Assembly (NCBI RefSeq): GCF_003945385.1
Contig: NZ_AP018921.1
Location: forward strand, 124,001 to 188,000
Reading direction: 5' to 3'
From: Pseudonocardia autotrophica
Lineage (GTDB): Bacteria; Actinomycetota; Actinomycetes; Mycobacteriales; Pseudonocardiaceae
Length of the DNA: 64,000 nucleotides
The translations under genes and the position numbers were made by a program. Of the stretch, positions 16,882 through 24,487 are shown one piece after another. How positions within the stretch are numbered: the stretch's first letter is position 1; each line of letters opens with the position of its first letter. Below the pieces are notes generated by a model. It saw nothing but the letters and a program-made list of their open reading frames with translations. It was not told where the DNA came from and ran no database searches.

Positions 16882-18150
16882 ATGCCACGTCAGGGCCGCA
16901 CGTGGGCACGCCGCGCCGTGACCCTTATGACGGTCGCAGCGCTGGTGGTTGTCACGGTCGTGTCGACCACCTCCGGCCCCGAGCTCCTCCAGCGGGCCGG
17001 GGCGGAGGGGGTTGCGCCGGCCGGATCCGTCACGGCGCTGGACACCGACGCGGACGACGACGCCACGGTGGCCCTCGACGGCACCGAGGTGCCCGATCCG
17101 CTGGTGCTCGACAACGGCGACGTCGTCGACAGCGTCGACACCTGGGAAAACGAGCGCCGCCCCGAGCTGCTGGCGGCCTTCGAGGACCACGTCTACGGCC
17201 AGACCCTGCCCACCCCGGACGACATCACCTTCGACGAGGGCGGCAGCGGCGCCGCCAAGACGATCACGATCACCGTGGCCGGCCCGGAAGGCGAGGCGAG
17301 CTTCGACCTGCGCCTGTTCGTGCCCGACACCGGCACGCCGAAGGGCACGTTCCTGCTGATCGACCACCGCGGCTCGGTCGGCGATGACCCTAGCTCGTCG
17401 GGCTACGCCCCGGTCGACCAGATCCTGCAGGAGGGCTATGCGTTCGCCGCGCTCGACGCGGGCCAGGTCGCCCCGGATGACCCGGGTAGCTACCGCTCCG
17501 GGGTCATCGACGCCTTTTACCCGGCCGAGCAAGAGCTGCCCGCCGCCGCCGGCCGCACGATCAGCGCCTGGGCCTGGGGCGCGAGCCGGGCGATGGACTA
17601 CCTCGAGACCGACCCCGACATCGACCCCGACAGGGTCGCGGTCATCGGCCACTCCCGCGGCGGCAAGGCCGCGCTGTGGGCCGGAGCCCGAGACACCCGC
17701 TTCCCAGTAGTTATCTCCAACAACTCCGGGTCCACCGGCGCCAAGCTCGCCCGCCGCGACGAGGCCGGCGAGTCGATCGCCGCCGTCAACGATCAGTTCC
17801 CGCACTGGTTCCCCGAGACCTACCAGGACTACGCCGGCAACGCCGACTCCCTGCCCGTGGACCAGCACCAGCTGCTGGCGCTGGTCGCGCCCGGCCGGGT
17901 CGTTGTCGCCAGCGCAACCGACGACGCCAACGCCGACCCCCAGGGCGAGTTCCTGTCCTACCTCGGCGCCGCACCGGTCTACGAGCTGTACGACCTCGGC
18001 GACACCGGACTGCCGTCGCAGAGCTGGCCCCTGGGCGAGAACGAAGCCTTCCGAGGCTCCGGGATGAGTTACCACCTGCGCTCCGGCGAGCACGGCCTGA
18101 CCGACGCAGACTGGCAAACCTACCTTCAAGGCGAGCTATTTTCGCGATGA
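16882..18150 (+). CDS. secreted CE15-like (glucuronoyl-esterase type) hydrolase
   Basis: A 422-residue alpha/beta hydrolase. The N-terminal 45 residues are a signal peptide (basic RQGRTWARR, then MTVAALVVVTVVS). The nucleophile elbow GHSRGGKAALWAG near residue 255 with the following VISNNSGSTGAKLARR matches carbohydrate esterase family 15. The acid strand LVAPGRVVVASATDD and the catalytic His (SGEHGLTDADW) are in family order. CE15 enzymes cleave lignin-glucuronoxylan esters. Pairing with a DUF4038 glycosidase suggests plant cell-wall saccharification. TGAGGAAG precedes ATG 16882. Confidence 0.8.
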   Translation: MPRQGRTWARRAVTLMTVAALVVVTVVSTTSGPELLQRAGAEGVAPAGSVTALDTDADDDATVALDGTEVPDPLVLDNGDVVDSVDTWENERRPELLAAFEDHVYGQTLPTPDDITFDEGGSGAAKTITITVAGPEGEASFDLRLFVPDTGTPKGTFLLIDHRGSVGDDPSSSGYAPVDQILQEGYAFAALDAGQVAPDDPGSYRSGVIDAFYPAEQELPAAAGRTISAWAWGASRAMDYLETDPDIDPDRVAVIGHSRGGKAALWAGARDTRFPVVISNNSGSTGAKLARRDEAGESIAAVNDQFPHWFPETYQDYAGNADSLPVDQHQLLALVAPGRVVVASATDDANADPQGEFLSYLGAAPVYELYDLGDTGLPSQSWPLGENEAFRGSGMSYHLRSGEHGLTDADWQTYLQGELFSR

Positions 18151-18717
18151 CGGCGCCCCCAGCAAGGTAGGGCAGCAGTCCGCTCCCCGTAGCTGCGGGC
18201 CTGGGTGTCACAGCGGACCGCCGTACGCGTCGAGGCCGGGAATTTCTTCATCTACCCTGTTCGCAGCCGCATACAGCTGCTCATATGAGGACACATACCC
18301 GGGGTCGCTACCGGATACAGGCACGCCGTCATGCCCGTCCCCGCCTGAACACGGCGACGATGAGCCACAAACTGCAGCATCAGCGCATCACCATGAGCAG
18401 CAGCATGATCCGAACGATGCTCGTACATCTGTAGCAACGCTTGAGCTATACGCTCCGTGCACGGCGGGTCCATCAGATGGGGACAGACAGGCTGGTTCAT
18501 GGCGAGGCGAACAGCCGGCATCCGCGGATACGACAGACAGCTACACAGCTGTAGCTAGTGGCGATGCCATGCCTGTGGCCAGCGATACATCCAGCAGCGT
18601 GTCGTCAGACGGATGTGTGTCGTTATCCCACTGAGAGCCCGCGGCGAGAGACACTGCACGAGTCCACGACGGTCTCACCGACGCTGATCCGCCACGGAAC
18701 AACTATGGAGGCCCCAC
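18151..18717. other. Lower-G+C intergenic region, candidate parS or origin
   Basis: About 570 bases with no supported gene and visibly lower G+C than the flanks. It holds a hairpin (AGCTACA-CAGC-TGTAGCT, 18539-18556) and two GACAGACAG copies 50 bases apart (18482, 18532). It also has several loosely similar CTGTAGC or CAGCTG segments. Its position directly before parA makes a centromere or replication site plausible, but no initiator gene is seen. Confidence 0.45.
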
Positions 18718-19707
18718 ATGAGCACGGCGGAACGCCCACAGATGAGCCAGTTGATGGCTGACCAACAGCCCTCTGAGAACGAGGACCTGCGCCGGACCGT
18801 GCTTGTGGCTAACCGCAAGGGTGGGGTGGGGAAGACCTCGATCGTGACCACTGTGGCTAGCATGATCGCCCGCCCGGACCGCAAAGTCCTCGTGATCGAC
18901 TCGGACTCGCAGGGCAACGCGACGAAGTCAGACCTGGGCGTCTCAGGTGACGAGGGCCGTAGCTTTATGAACGCGCTGCAGTACGGCGACCGGATGGAGG
19001 TCTTGCCCGATGTTCGGCCCGGTCTGGACCTAGTGGCGGGCGGAGCGCACCTGGCCTCCGTCGGTGCCATCATCGCCTCCGCCGGGCAGTCTGGTGCCGA
19101 CATCAACGGTAACCTGCGTCGAGCTCTCGCATCGGTGTGCCGCGAGGGGAACTACACCCTGGTTCTGATCGACACCGGGCCAGGTGACGTCCCGCTGCTC
19201 GACGCATTTCTGCAGTCGGTGCGCTACCTGCTGATACCTACCAAGGAAGACGACGCGGGGCTAGACGGTGTCGAGCAACTCGCCGCACGGTTCATGGTCG
19301 CCCGCCGCAATGGGGCCCTGGTCCGTCTGCTTGGCGTCGTGTTGTTCGATGCCAACCCCCGTGCCACAGCCCGCAACGGCGAGGTACTTAGCGACATCGA
19401 TACCATGCTTGGCGGTTCAGGGACGTCCGCCTTTCAGTCGATGGTCCGCAACGACAAGGCTGCGGCGAAAGATCTGCGCGCTGCACACATGACGATCACC
19501 GAGCTGGTCTCCGCGAGCCAAGAGCAGCAGCGGACCCGACTGACTAAGCTGCGGAGCAACAAACGCCTCCGCCGCGACCCAGCCGAGGAGGCCGAGCTGC
19601 GGCTCTATAGTCGTGACCCGAGTGCTCTGGCGACCGACTACCAAGCGTTGACCCGTGAGATCCTCGAGCGAGTGGCGGCCGCCGAGCAGGTAGGAGTAGA
19701 GCGGTGA
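18718..19707 (+). CDS. parA: ParA-family partition ATPase
   Basis: A deviant Walker ATPase of 329 residues. It has Walker A RKGGVGKTS near residue 36, the A' motif VIDSDSQGNATKSDLG and Walker B VLIDTGPGD near 147. About 30 extra residues precede the Walker box and a charged C-terminal extension follows. It moves or positions plasmid copies with the adjacent DNA-binding partner. GGAG lies seven bases before ATG 18718. The gene overlaps the next by four bases, so the two are a partition operon. Confidence 0.9.
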   Translation: MSTAERPQMSQLMADQQPSENEDLRRTVLVANRKGGVGKTSIVTTVASMIARPDRKVLVIDSDSQGNATKSDLGVSGDEGRSFMNALQYGDRMEVLPDVRPGLDLVAGGAHLASVGAIIASAGQSGADINGNLRRALASVCREGNYTLVLIDTGPGDVPLLDAFLQSVRYLLIPTKEDDAGLDGVEQLAARFMVARRNGALVRLLGVVLFDANPRATARNGEVLSDIDTMLGGSGTSAFQSMVRNDKAAAKDLRAAHMTITELVSASQEQQRTRLTKLRSNKRLRRDPAEEAELRLYSRDPSALATDYQALTREILERVAAAEQVGVER

Positions 19708-20402
19708 ATGGGCCGGCGTCCCCCCGCCGGAAGGCTGTTTTCGACCCCATGGCACTCGACGACCTCGATGCAACGCTTGCTCCACCTGAGCCCGCGCCAA
19801 CGCCAACTAACAGCCGATCAGAGGGTGACCAGGCTACTGAGGTCGACACCCCGGAGCCCGCGAGTACCGGCCCGGCGCCGGTGAATCCTCCCTCCGATGC
19901 GGGGCCGGCGGGTGCGGGAGCCTCGGCGGGCATCGGCTCGGTGCGCGGGACGCCCAGTAGGCGGTCACGCCCATCAGCGGCCAGCGGAGCCCGCGCCACT
20001 CCCACCCTGAGGCAACAGCGCTCGGCCCGCGGCCGGATTCCGACAGCCGTGCGCCTACCCGCGGATCTCTATCGTCAGGTGAACGACGTACTACTCTCGG
20101 GGTCCGAACGCCCGTCTTATGGCCAGCTCGTGATGTGGACCGTGGAAGATCACTACACCGCGGTTTCCACCCAGGTAGAGGCCACCCTGCCGAGCCCGAC
20201 CGATCGCGTCCCTCGCGGCCGTAAGCTCGCGCAGGATCGGACTCCAGTCACCCTGCAGCTGCTCAACTCCGAGCGCGAGTACCTCGATGACCTGGCTGCC
20301 GGGGTAGCTCAGCGCTACGAAGACGCTCGTGTTACCCGAACTGATGTCGCTATCGCCGCATTGACCGTCGCGTTGCAGGTTCGTACTGGCTCCGCGCTCT
20401 GA
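19704..20402 (+). CDS. ParB-like centromere-binding partner
   Basis: A 232-residue protein with a disordered Pro/Ala/Ser-rich N-terminal 100 residues, then a basic segment and a helix-strand domain (IPTAVRLPADLYRQVNDVLL, and later TPVTLQLLNSEREYLDDLAA). This domain resembles ribbon-helix-helix-like ParB proteins of actinomycete plasmids. It is not a Spo0J-type ParB. The four-base overlap with parA supports a partner role. The target site is probably upstream of parA. Confidence 0.65.
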   Translation: MNGPASPRRKAVFDPMALDDLDATLAPPEPAPTPTNSRSEGDQATEVDTPEPASTGPAPVNPPSDAGPAGAGASAGIGSVRGTPSRRSRPSAASGARATPTLRQQRSARGRIPTAVRLPADLYRQVNDVLLSGSERPSYGQLVMWTVEDHYTAVSTQVEATLPSPTDRVPRGRKLAQDRTPVTLQLLNSEREYLDDLAAGVAQRYEDARVTRTDVAIAALTVALQVRTGSAL

Positions 20403-20635
20403 TCATGGTGAGGAGCGAAGTTTGAACCGTCGCGGCTGGCGTGACGGGCCCAACGTGCTCCTGTCACGCCCGCCCCGGGCGCGCAGCAGCCAGCACAGAC
20501 ATGCCTCTGCGCGAGCCGAAATTCGGCTGCGATGATCACTCTCCGCCGGCCGCCTCGACGGGGGGGCGCCCCGGGGGTCACGGCAGGGTCGACGTCGTCC
20601 TGATCGCGGTCGGGCCCGTCGCGCCGCGACTGCCA

Positions 20636-21505
20636 TCAGGCGATCCCTCGGTAGTACTCGGCGAGTTCGGTCAGGATGACGAGCACATCGTCTCCGGTGA
20701 GGGCTACAGCCTGCAGTCTGTCGAACCGCTCGATGTACCGAGCTACCTGCTCCGGCTTGTCCAACTCGGCTGACCCGCCAACCTGGGCAAGCACGACCGG
20801 TCCGTCCTCGTCGTGGATGTGGAATCCGGGGCCGGGTTCCATCCCGACCGGAGTGCGCGCGGTGATGAGCCGAAGGTCGACGTTCGGGAGGGCCGCCACT
20901 GCGGCGAGGTGCTCGACCTGGGCGGCCATCACCTCGGCGGACCCCATCACCCACCGCAGCCCGCCCTCGGTCATCACGCCCTCGTACTGGCGGTCCGCGT
21001 TCGCCGGGAGTTGGGCCGCTCGGCGCATCCGGTCACGCACCTTGGGATGGTCGACATCAACGCCGAATATGGCGGCCATCACCTCGGGGGTCTGGGCCCA
21101 GCCAAAGGGGAGGCCGTTCGTGAACGACCGCAGCCGCTTCGTCTTTTCCTCGCGCCTGCGGATGCGTCGCTGCACGGACAGGACGTTGGTCGCTCGGGTG
21201 ACGACGATCCGCTCGTCCTTCCGGGCCTCCCAGAAGTCGGTGACGACCTCGGTGAGCTCCGTCGCGACATCCGCGGCCAGGCCATACAGGGCGGCCAGCT
21301 CGGCGACCTGGTCGACGCCGTGCTCGGGGTCGATGCGGGGCATGCCTTCTCCGCGTTCAATGCGTGAGAGCCCGTTCTGCGAGAGCGACGTCGCGCGCTC
21401 GACCTGAGGTTGCGACAGGCCCGCGCTGGTCCTGGCGTTACGGAGCAGCGGCCCGACGTGATCGGGGGGCCGCTGCTCGCGCTCGCTCAGGTCGCCACTG
21501 GTCAT
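20636..21505 (-). CDS. XRE-family regulator with DUF5753 domain
   Basis: A 289-residue protein. The N-terminal HTH (LLRNARTSAGLSQPQVERAT, then LSRIERGE) is followed by the C-terminal DUF5753 sensor domain (QVEHLAAVAALPNVDLRLIT, then PVVLAQVGGSAELDKPEQVA). Such proteins commonly regulate a neighbouring small gene in actinomycetes. It is the third gene of a leftward operon with the DUF6879 gene six bases upstream, and AAAGGTGA serves as its ribosome site. Confidence 0.9.
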   Translation of the reverse strand: MTSGDLSEREQRPPDHVGPLLRNARTSAGLSQPQVERATSLSQNGLSRIERGEGMPRIDPEHGVDQVAELAALYGLAADVATELTEVVTDFWEARKDERIVVTRATNVLSVQRRIRRREEKTKRLRSFTNGLPFGWAQTPEVMAAIFGVDVDHPKVRDRMRRAAQLPANADRQYEGVMTEGGLRWVMGSAEVMAAQVEHLAAVAALPNVDLRLITARTPVGMEPGPGFHIHDEDGPVVLAQVGGSAELDKPEQVARYIERFDRLQAVALTGDDVLVILTELAEYYRGIA

Positions 21506-21511
21506 GTACGG

Positions 21512-22096
21512 CTATGTCACCTTTCGCCGGGCCGCGATCTCTGGGTGCCGCTCCCACCACTGCAGGAACGGCTCGGCCTCGCGGAACGTGTGTCGGGCCT
21601 CGCGGCGGCATACACGGAGCAGCTCGGGCGCCTCTTGGGCGCCCTGGAACTTCCCGTCGTTCGCGTAGTGCATCCGCAGGACCGTCGAGTCGTTCACCAG
21701 CCAGTAGTCGAACCCGAGCAGGCTCGGCACGTCGTGCTCGCCGCGATGCAGGACGCGGATGTCTTCCCCGCACGGCACGTTTAGCCGGTACGCCCAGTCG
21801 CATTCGAACCGCTCGTAGTCGCTGAGCATGGCCGACAGGATCCGGACACGACGCTGGTACAGGCCGTCGTCGCGACGTTGTTCGAGTCGGGCCATGAATG
21901 GGCGCTTCCGCTCCCAGTCCGGCTCGGCCTCGCCCTCGAGGTAGCGACCGAAGTCGCCGCCATCGGATGCGACCGCGTACGCGGGCAGCAGTTCCATCCG
22001 GAATACGCCGGCCCCCGGTACCGGCCGGCCGCCTCGGTCGTACAGGCGGTCGGCGATGGCCGCGGTGAGCGTGGCACCTTTCAGCAGCTCCGACAC
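21512..22096 (-). CDS. DUF6879-family protein
   Basis: A 194-residue soluble protein with DUF6879 hallmarks (GGDFGRYLEGEAEPDWERKR, then YERFECDWAYRLNVPCGEDI, and FDYWLVNDSTVLRMHY). These proteins usually sit beside XRE-DUF5753 regulators; their biochemical role is unknown. GTG 22096 is chosen because GGAGG lies seven bases upstream; GTG 22102 is too close to it. Confidence 0.8.
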   Translation of the reverse strand: MSELLKGATLTAAIADRLYDRGGRPVPGAGVFRMELLPAYAVASDGGDFGRYLEGEAEPDWERKRPFMARLEQRRDDGLYQRRVRILSAMLSDYERFECDWAYRLNVPCGEDIRVLHRGEHDVPSLLGFDYWLVNDSTVLRMHYANDGKFQGAQEAPELLRVCRREARHTFREAEPFLQWWERHPEIAARRKVT

Positions 22097-22098
22097 GG

Positions 22099-22473
22099 TC
22101 ACACCTCCAACAGCTCGACGGCAGGCACGGACATCGCGAATTCGTCGACACCGACCTGGCGCGCGAGCATCGCAGCCTCGGCGGCGTCCGCGACGGCAGC
22201 CCCCGTGACGAACACAGTGCCGCGGTGGCCGGGCAGGAGTCGCAGCCACGGATACGGGTCTCGATCAGCGCGGGCCTCCGGGAAGAGACCGGCCGGGACG
22301 GCCCCGACGAGCGTGCCTTCAGGTGAGTCGACGAGCAGCTCGGCACGCAGGCTGCGGTCGGCGATGCGCTCGGCGACGACGAACAAACGGTCAGGTCGTG
22401 ACGTCATCCGGTGCACTCCAGGACACTCCTCTCCTTCTCCGCAGGGTCCGCCTCGCACGCTGATCACCGTCAT
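22099..22473 (-). CDS. small protein heading the XRE/DUF6879 operon
   Basis: A 124-residue protein. It has MTVISVRGGPCGEGEECPG at the N-terminus, then RLFVVAERIADRSLRAELL and a predicted alpha/beta region. ATG 22473 has a strong GGGAGGGG site. It is the first gene of the leftward operon, next to the operator pair at 22537-22582. No named family recognised. Confidence 0.65.
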   Translation of the reverse strand: MTVISVRGGPCGEGEECPGVHRMTSRPDRLFVVAERIADRSLRAELLVDSPEGTLVGAVPAGLFPEARADRDPYPWLRLLPGHRGTVFVTGAAVADAAEAAMLARQVGVDEFAMSVPAVELLEV

Positions 22474-22536
22474 CGGGGTCCCCTCCCGGTCGGGCCTGTA
22501 ACTCGCCGCACAGTGTGCTCTCGCCTGCAGATTCAA

Positions 22537-22582
22537 GTCAACCAGCGACCGCGTGGTTGACTAACCAGCGGGTCCGTGGTTA
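22537..22582. promoter_or_regulatory. two abutting inverted repeats, likely operator
   Basis: GTCAACCA-N9-TGGTTGAC (22537-22561) is immediately followed by TAACCA-N9-TGGTTA (22562-22582). Both share the AACCA-N9-TGGTT core and centres are 23 bases apart, about two helical turns. They lie between the leftward regulator operon and the rightward transfer operon, so a dimeric repressor could shut both. Confidence 0.7.
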
Positions 22583-22677
22583 GCTGCATTGGCGGCTGTC
22601 ACCGGAGGCCATGCGGGTCCCCTTCGCAGGACTCCCTGGTGGCTCGGCCGGAGGAAGCCGAGTGCTGCGCAAGAGAA

Positions 22678-22711
22678 GGCCCCGGCAGGTGCGGACACAC
22701 CTGCCGGGGCC
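22678..22711 (+). promoter_or_regulatory. strong leader hairpin before the transfer operon
   Basis: A perfect 14-bp stem, GGCCCCGGCAGGTG with CACCTGCCGGGGCC, and a six-base loop. It lies in the presumed 5' leader, 32 bases before the ribosome site of the leader ORF. It may be an attenuator or mRNA-stabilising structure. Confidence 0.6.
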
Positions 22712-22758
22712 GGAGTGGATCGCACGACCAGGGTTTCGAGGACCAGGAGGTACGACCC

Positions 22759-22833
22759 ATGACGAGTCTGCCGCAAGTGAGGCAGGAGCGACCGAGCGGG
22801 GCGCGTCCGCGGCGCCGCGGACGGTTGTCGTGA
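22759..22833 (+). CDS. 24-residue leader peptide
   Basis: A short ORF with an excellent AGGAGG site ten bases before its ATG, encoding a very basic peptide (MTSLPQVRQERPSGARPRR at the start). Its stop overlaps the next start as GTGA. It probably couples translation of the following gene to ribosomes that pass the upstream hairpin; a function for the peptide itself is not evident. Confidence 0.5.
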   Translation: MTSLPQVRQERPSGARPRRRGRLS

Positions 22834-23192
22834 GGCGGCCGCGGCCGCGGCGGGCGACGGCGGAGTTGCGTCGTCGCGCGTGGGTGGCGGGGTCGACGGC
22901 GCCGATGACTGATCGGGCCGGCCGGGAGCACGACGTCAGTGGTGACGAGATCAGTGCCGGGCGCGTGGCGGGTGTCTATCGCAGCGTGTGCGGGGCGCTG
23001 ATCGCCCCGGCCGCGCTGGCGGCGTCGGCGGGGGTGCCGTGCCCGGAGTGTGTGCTGGAGCTGGACCCGGTCCCGGAGACCGCGGCCGGTGACCCGCACG
23101 TGCAGCGTCGCGCGGTGTCGGCGTGGCTGCGGCGCCTGCCGGGGCGCATCGGCGGGGCGACGGCGCTGACGGCGGTTGGGGGGCTGGGATGA
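22830..23192 (+). CDS. small CxxC protein of transfer operon
   Basis: A 120-residue protein with an Arg-rich N-terminus and a central VYRSVCGALIAP...PCPECVLEL region. The three Cys plus nearby His suggest a metal site like those of short actinomycete plasmid proteins. GTG 22830 overlaps the leader-peptide stop, and its own stop overlaps the next gene as ATGA. No named function. Confidence 0.55.
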   Translation: MRRPRPRRATAELRRRAWVAGSTAPMTDRAGREHDVSGDEISAGRVAGVYRSVCGALIAPAALAASAGVPCPECVLELDPVPETAAGDPHVQRRAVSAWLRRLPGRIGGATALTAVGGLG

Positions 23193-24487
23193 GCCCGGCC
23201 GAGCGAGGGGAGCCCACCGCGCCGCAGGCCGGTGCGCCCGCCGATAGGCGGGCGTCGCGGATTCTGGCCACGGCTGAGGCCGACCGGATCCGGGCCCACA
23301 CCGAGCAGGTGCGTACCGACACCGCCGAGCGGTGGCGACACCAGCATGCCGAGGCGCGGGAGCAGCGCGCGAGCGCGCGCCGCGCGGCGCGGGCTCGGGC
23401 ATGGGCGCGCCGCTGGTCGGGGGTGCGGGCCGCGGCGAGTGTGGCTGTTCGCTCGGCCCCGGCGCTGGCGGGCGTGGCGGCGTGTGTCGCGCCGACCGCG
23501 ATCGCCACGCGGGGTCAGTACGAGTTCGGGGCCGAGGTGATGCGACTCGGCGCGATGGCGGTTCTGGTCCCGGTGATGCTGGAGGGCGCGGCGTGGATGC
23601 TGGCCTGGCAGCGGTATCAGGCGGTCGCCGCGGGTGATCCGGCGACCCGGCTGACCGCCGGGGTGTGGGCCCTGGCCGGTGCTGCGGCGGGCCTGAACTT
23701 CTGGCACGGCGCGACCGGTCTGAGTGGCTCGGTACAGGTCGGGGTCACCTACGGCGTCGCGAGCGTGGTCGGGTTCGGCTTGGTCGAGTTGCTGGCCCGC
23801 CACCGCGCGGGGGGCTCGCCGCGGGCGCGGGAGCGCCGTGCCCGCCGCCGGCTGGCTCTGGCCCGCGCGGTGCGGTTCCCGCGGGTGTCCTGGGCGGCCT
23901 GGTCAATGCGGGTCGCCCACGGCTCAGCCACTGCCCCGGAGCAGGTCTGGCGCCAGGTGTGGGAGTCGTCGACCAGCGCCGCCGCGGTCGATCCGGGGGC
24001 GGTGCCGCCGGAGCGGAAGGCCGCCGCGGCCGCGGTAGTCCCGCCGCCGCTCGCACCGGCAGACGAGCCCAGCGAGCGGTCTGAGCGTCCCGAGGGAAAC
24101 GACACCTGCTCGGTCACCGCCCATGGTGATCAGCTGCCCGCGGCGGTGGCACCGTCCCACTCCGGCGGCGGGGTAGGGGAGCGGGCCGACCGCGCCGATC
24201 TCCGCCGCCGCGCCGCTGATGCCCGGGTGCAGGACCTGGCCGAGCTGTTGTGCTCCGGGGCCGCGGTGACCGGCGAGCAGGCCGGGGTGATCTTCGGGGT
24301 GTCGGAGCGCACCGGACGTCGCCTGGTAGCCGAGGCGAAAACAACCTGTGACCAGCCTCCAGCCGCGGCGCCCGGCGCAGCAGGCGGCGACGACACCCAC
24401 GCCGCGGCCGTTCCGGGAGCGGGGGAGCAGCACCGGTTGTTGCAGTTTCCGGGCGCGGAATCCCCGCACGCGGGGAGGAGCGCATGA
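23189..24487 (+). CDS. DUF2637-family membrane protein (Spd/Tra-like)
   Basis: A 432-residue protein. A coiled N-terminal region (ARRAARARAWARRW) is followed by four hydrophobic segments at about residues 88-210, including PALAGVAACVAPTAI, RLGAMAVLVPVMLEGAAW and VGFGLVELL, matching DUF2637. The C-terminal part ends in an HTH-like segment (VTGEQAGVIFGVSERTGRRL). DUF2637 proteins accompany conjugation and plasmid-spread genes in actinomycetes. It begins at an ATGA overlap and overlaps the coupling ATPase by four bases. Confidence 0.75.
   Translation: MSPAERGEPTAPQAGAPADRRASRILATAEADRIRAHTEQVRTDTAERWRHQHAEAREQRASARRAARARAWARRWSGVRAAASVAVRSAPALAGVAACVAPTAIATRGQYEFGAEVMRLGAMAVLVPVMLEGAAWMLAWQRYQAVAAGDPATRLTAGVWALAGAAAGLNFWHGATGLSGSVQVGVTYGVASVVGFGLVELLARHRAGGSPRARERRARRRLALARAVRFPRVSWAAWSMRVAHGSATAPEQVWRQVWESSTSAAAVDPGAVPPERKAAAAAVVPPPLAPADEPSERSERPEGNDTCSVTAHGDQLPAAVAPSHSGGGVGERADRADLRRRAADARVQDLAELLCSGAAVTGEQAGVIFGVSERTGRRLVAEAKTTCDQPPAAAPGAAGGDDTHAAAVPGAGEQHRLLQFPGAESPHAGRSA

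Noticed and set aside
18151..18717. Regular iterons or a confirmed parS
   Set aside because: The repeated words are short and irregular; only a candidate region is reported.
20436..20470. GGCGTGAC/GTCACGCC hairpin after the parB-like gene as a terminator
   Set aside because: An 8-bp stem with an 18-base loop is too weak to call.
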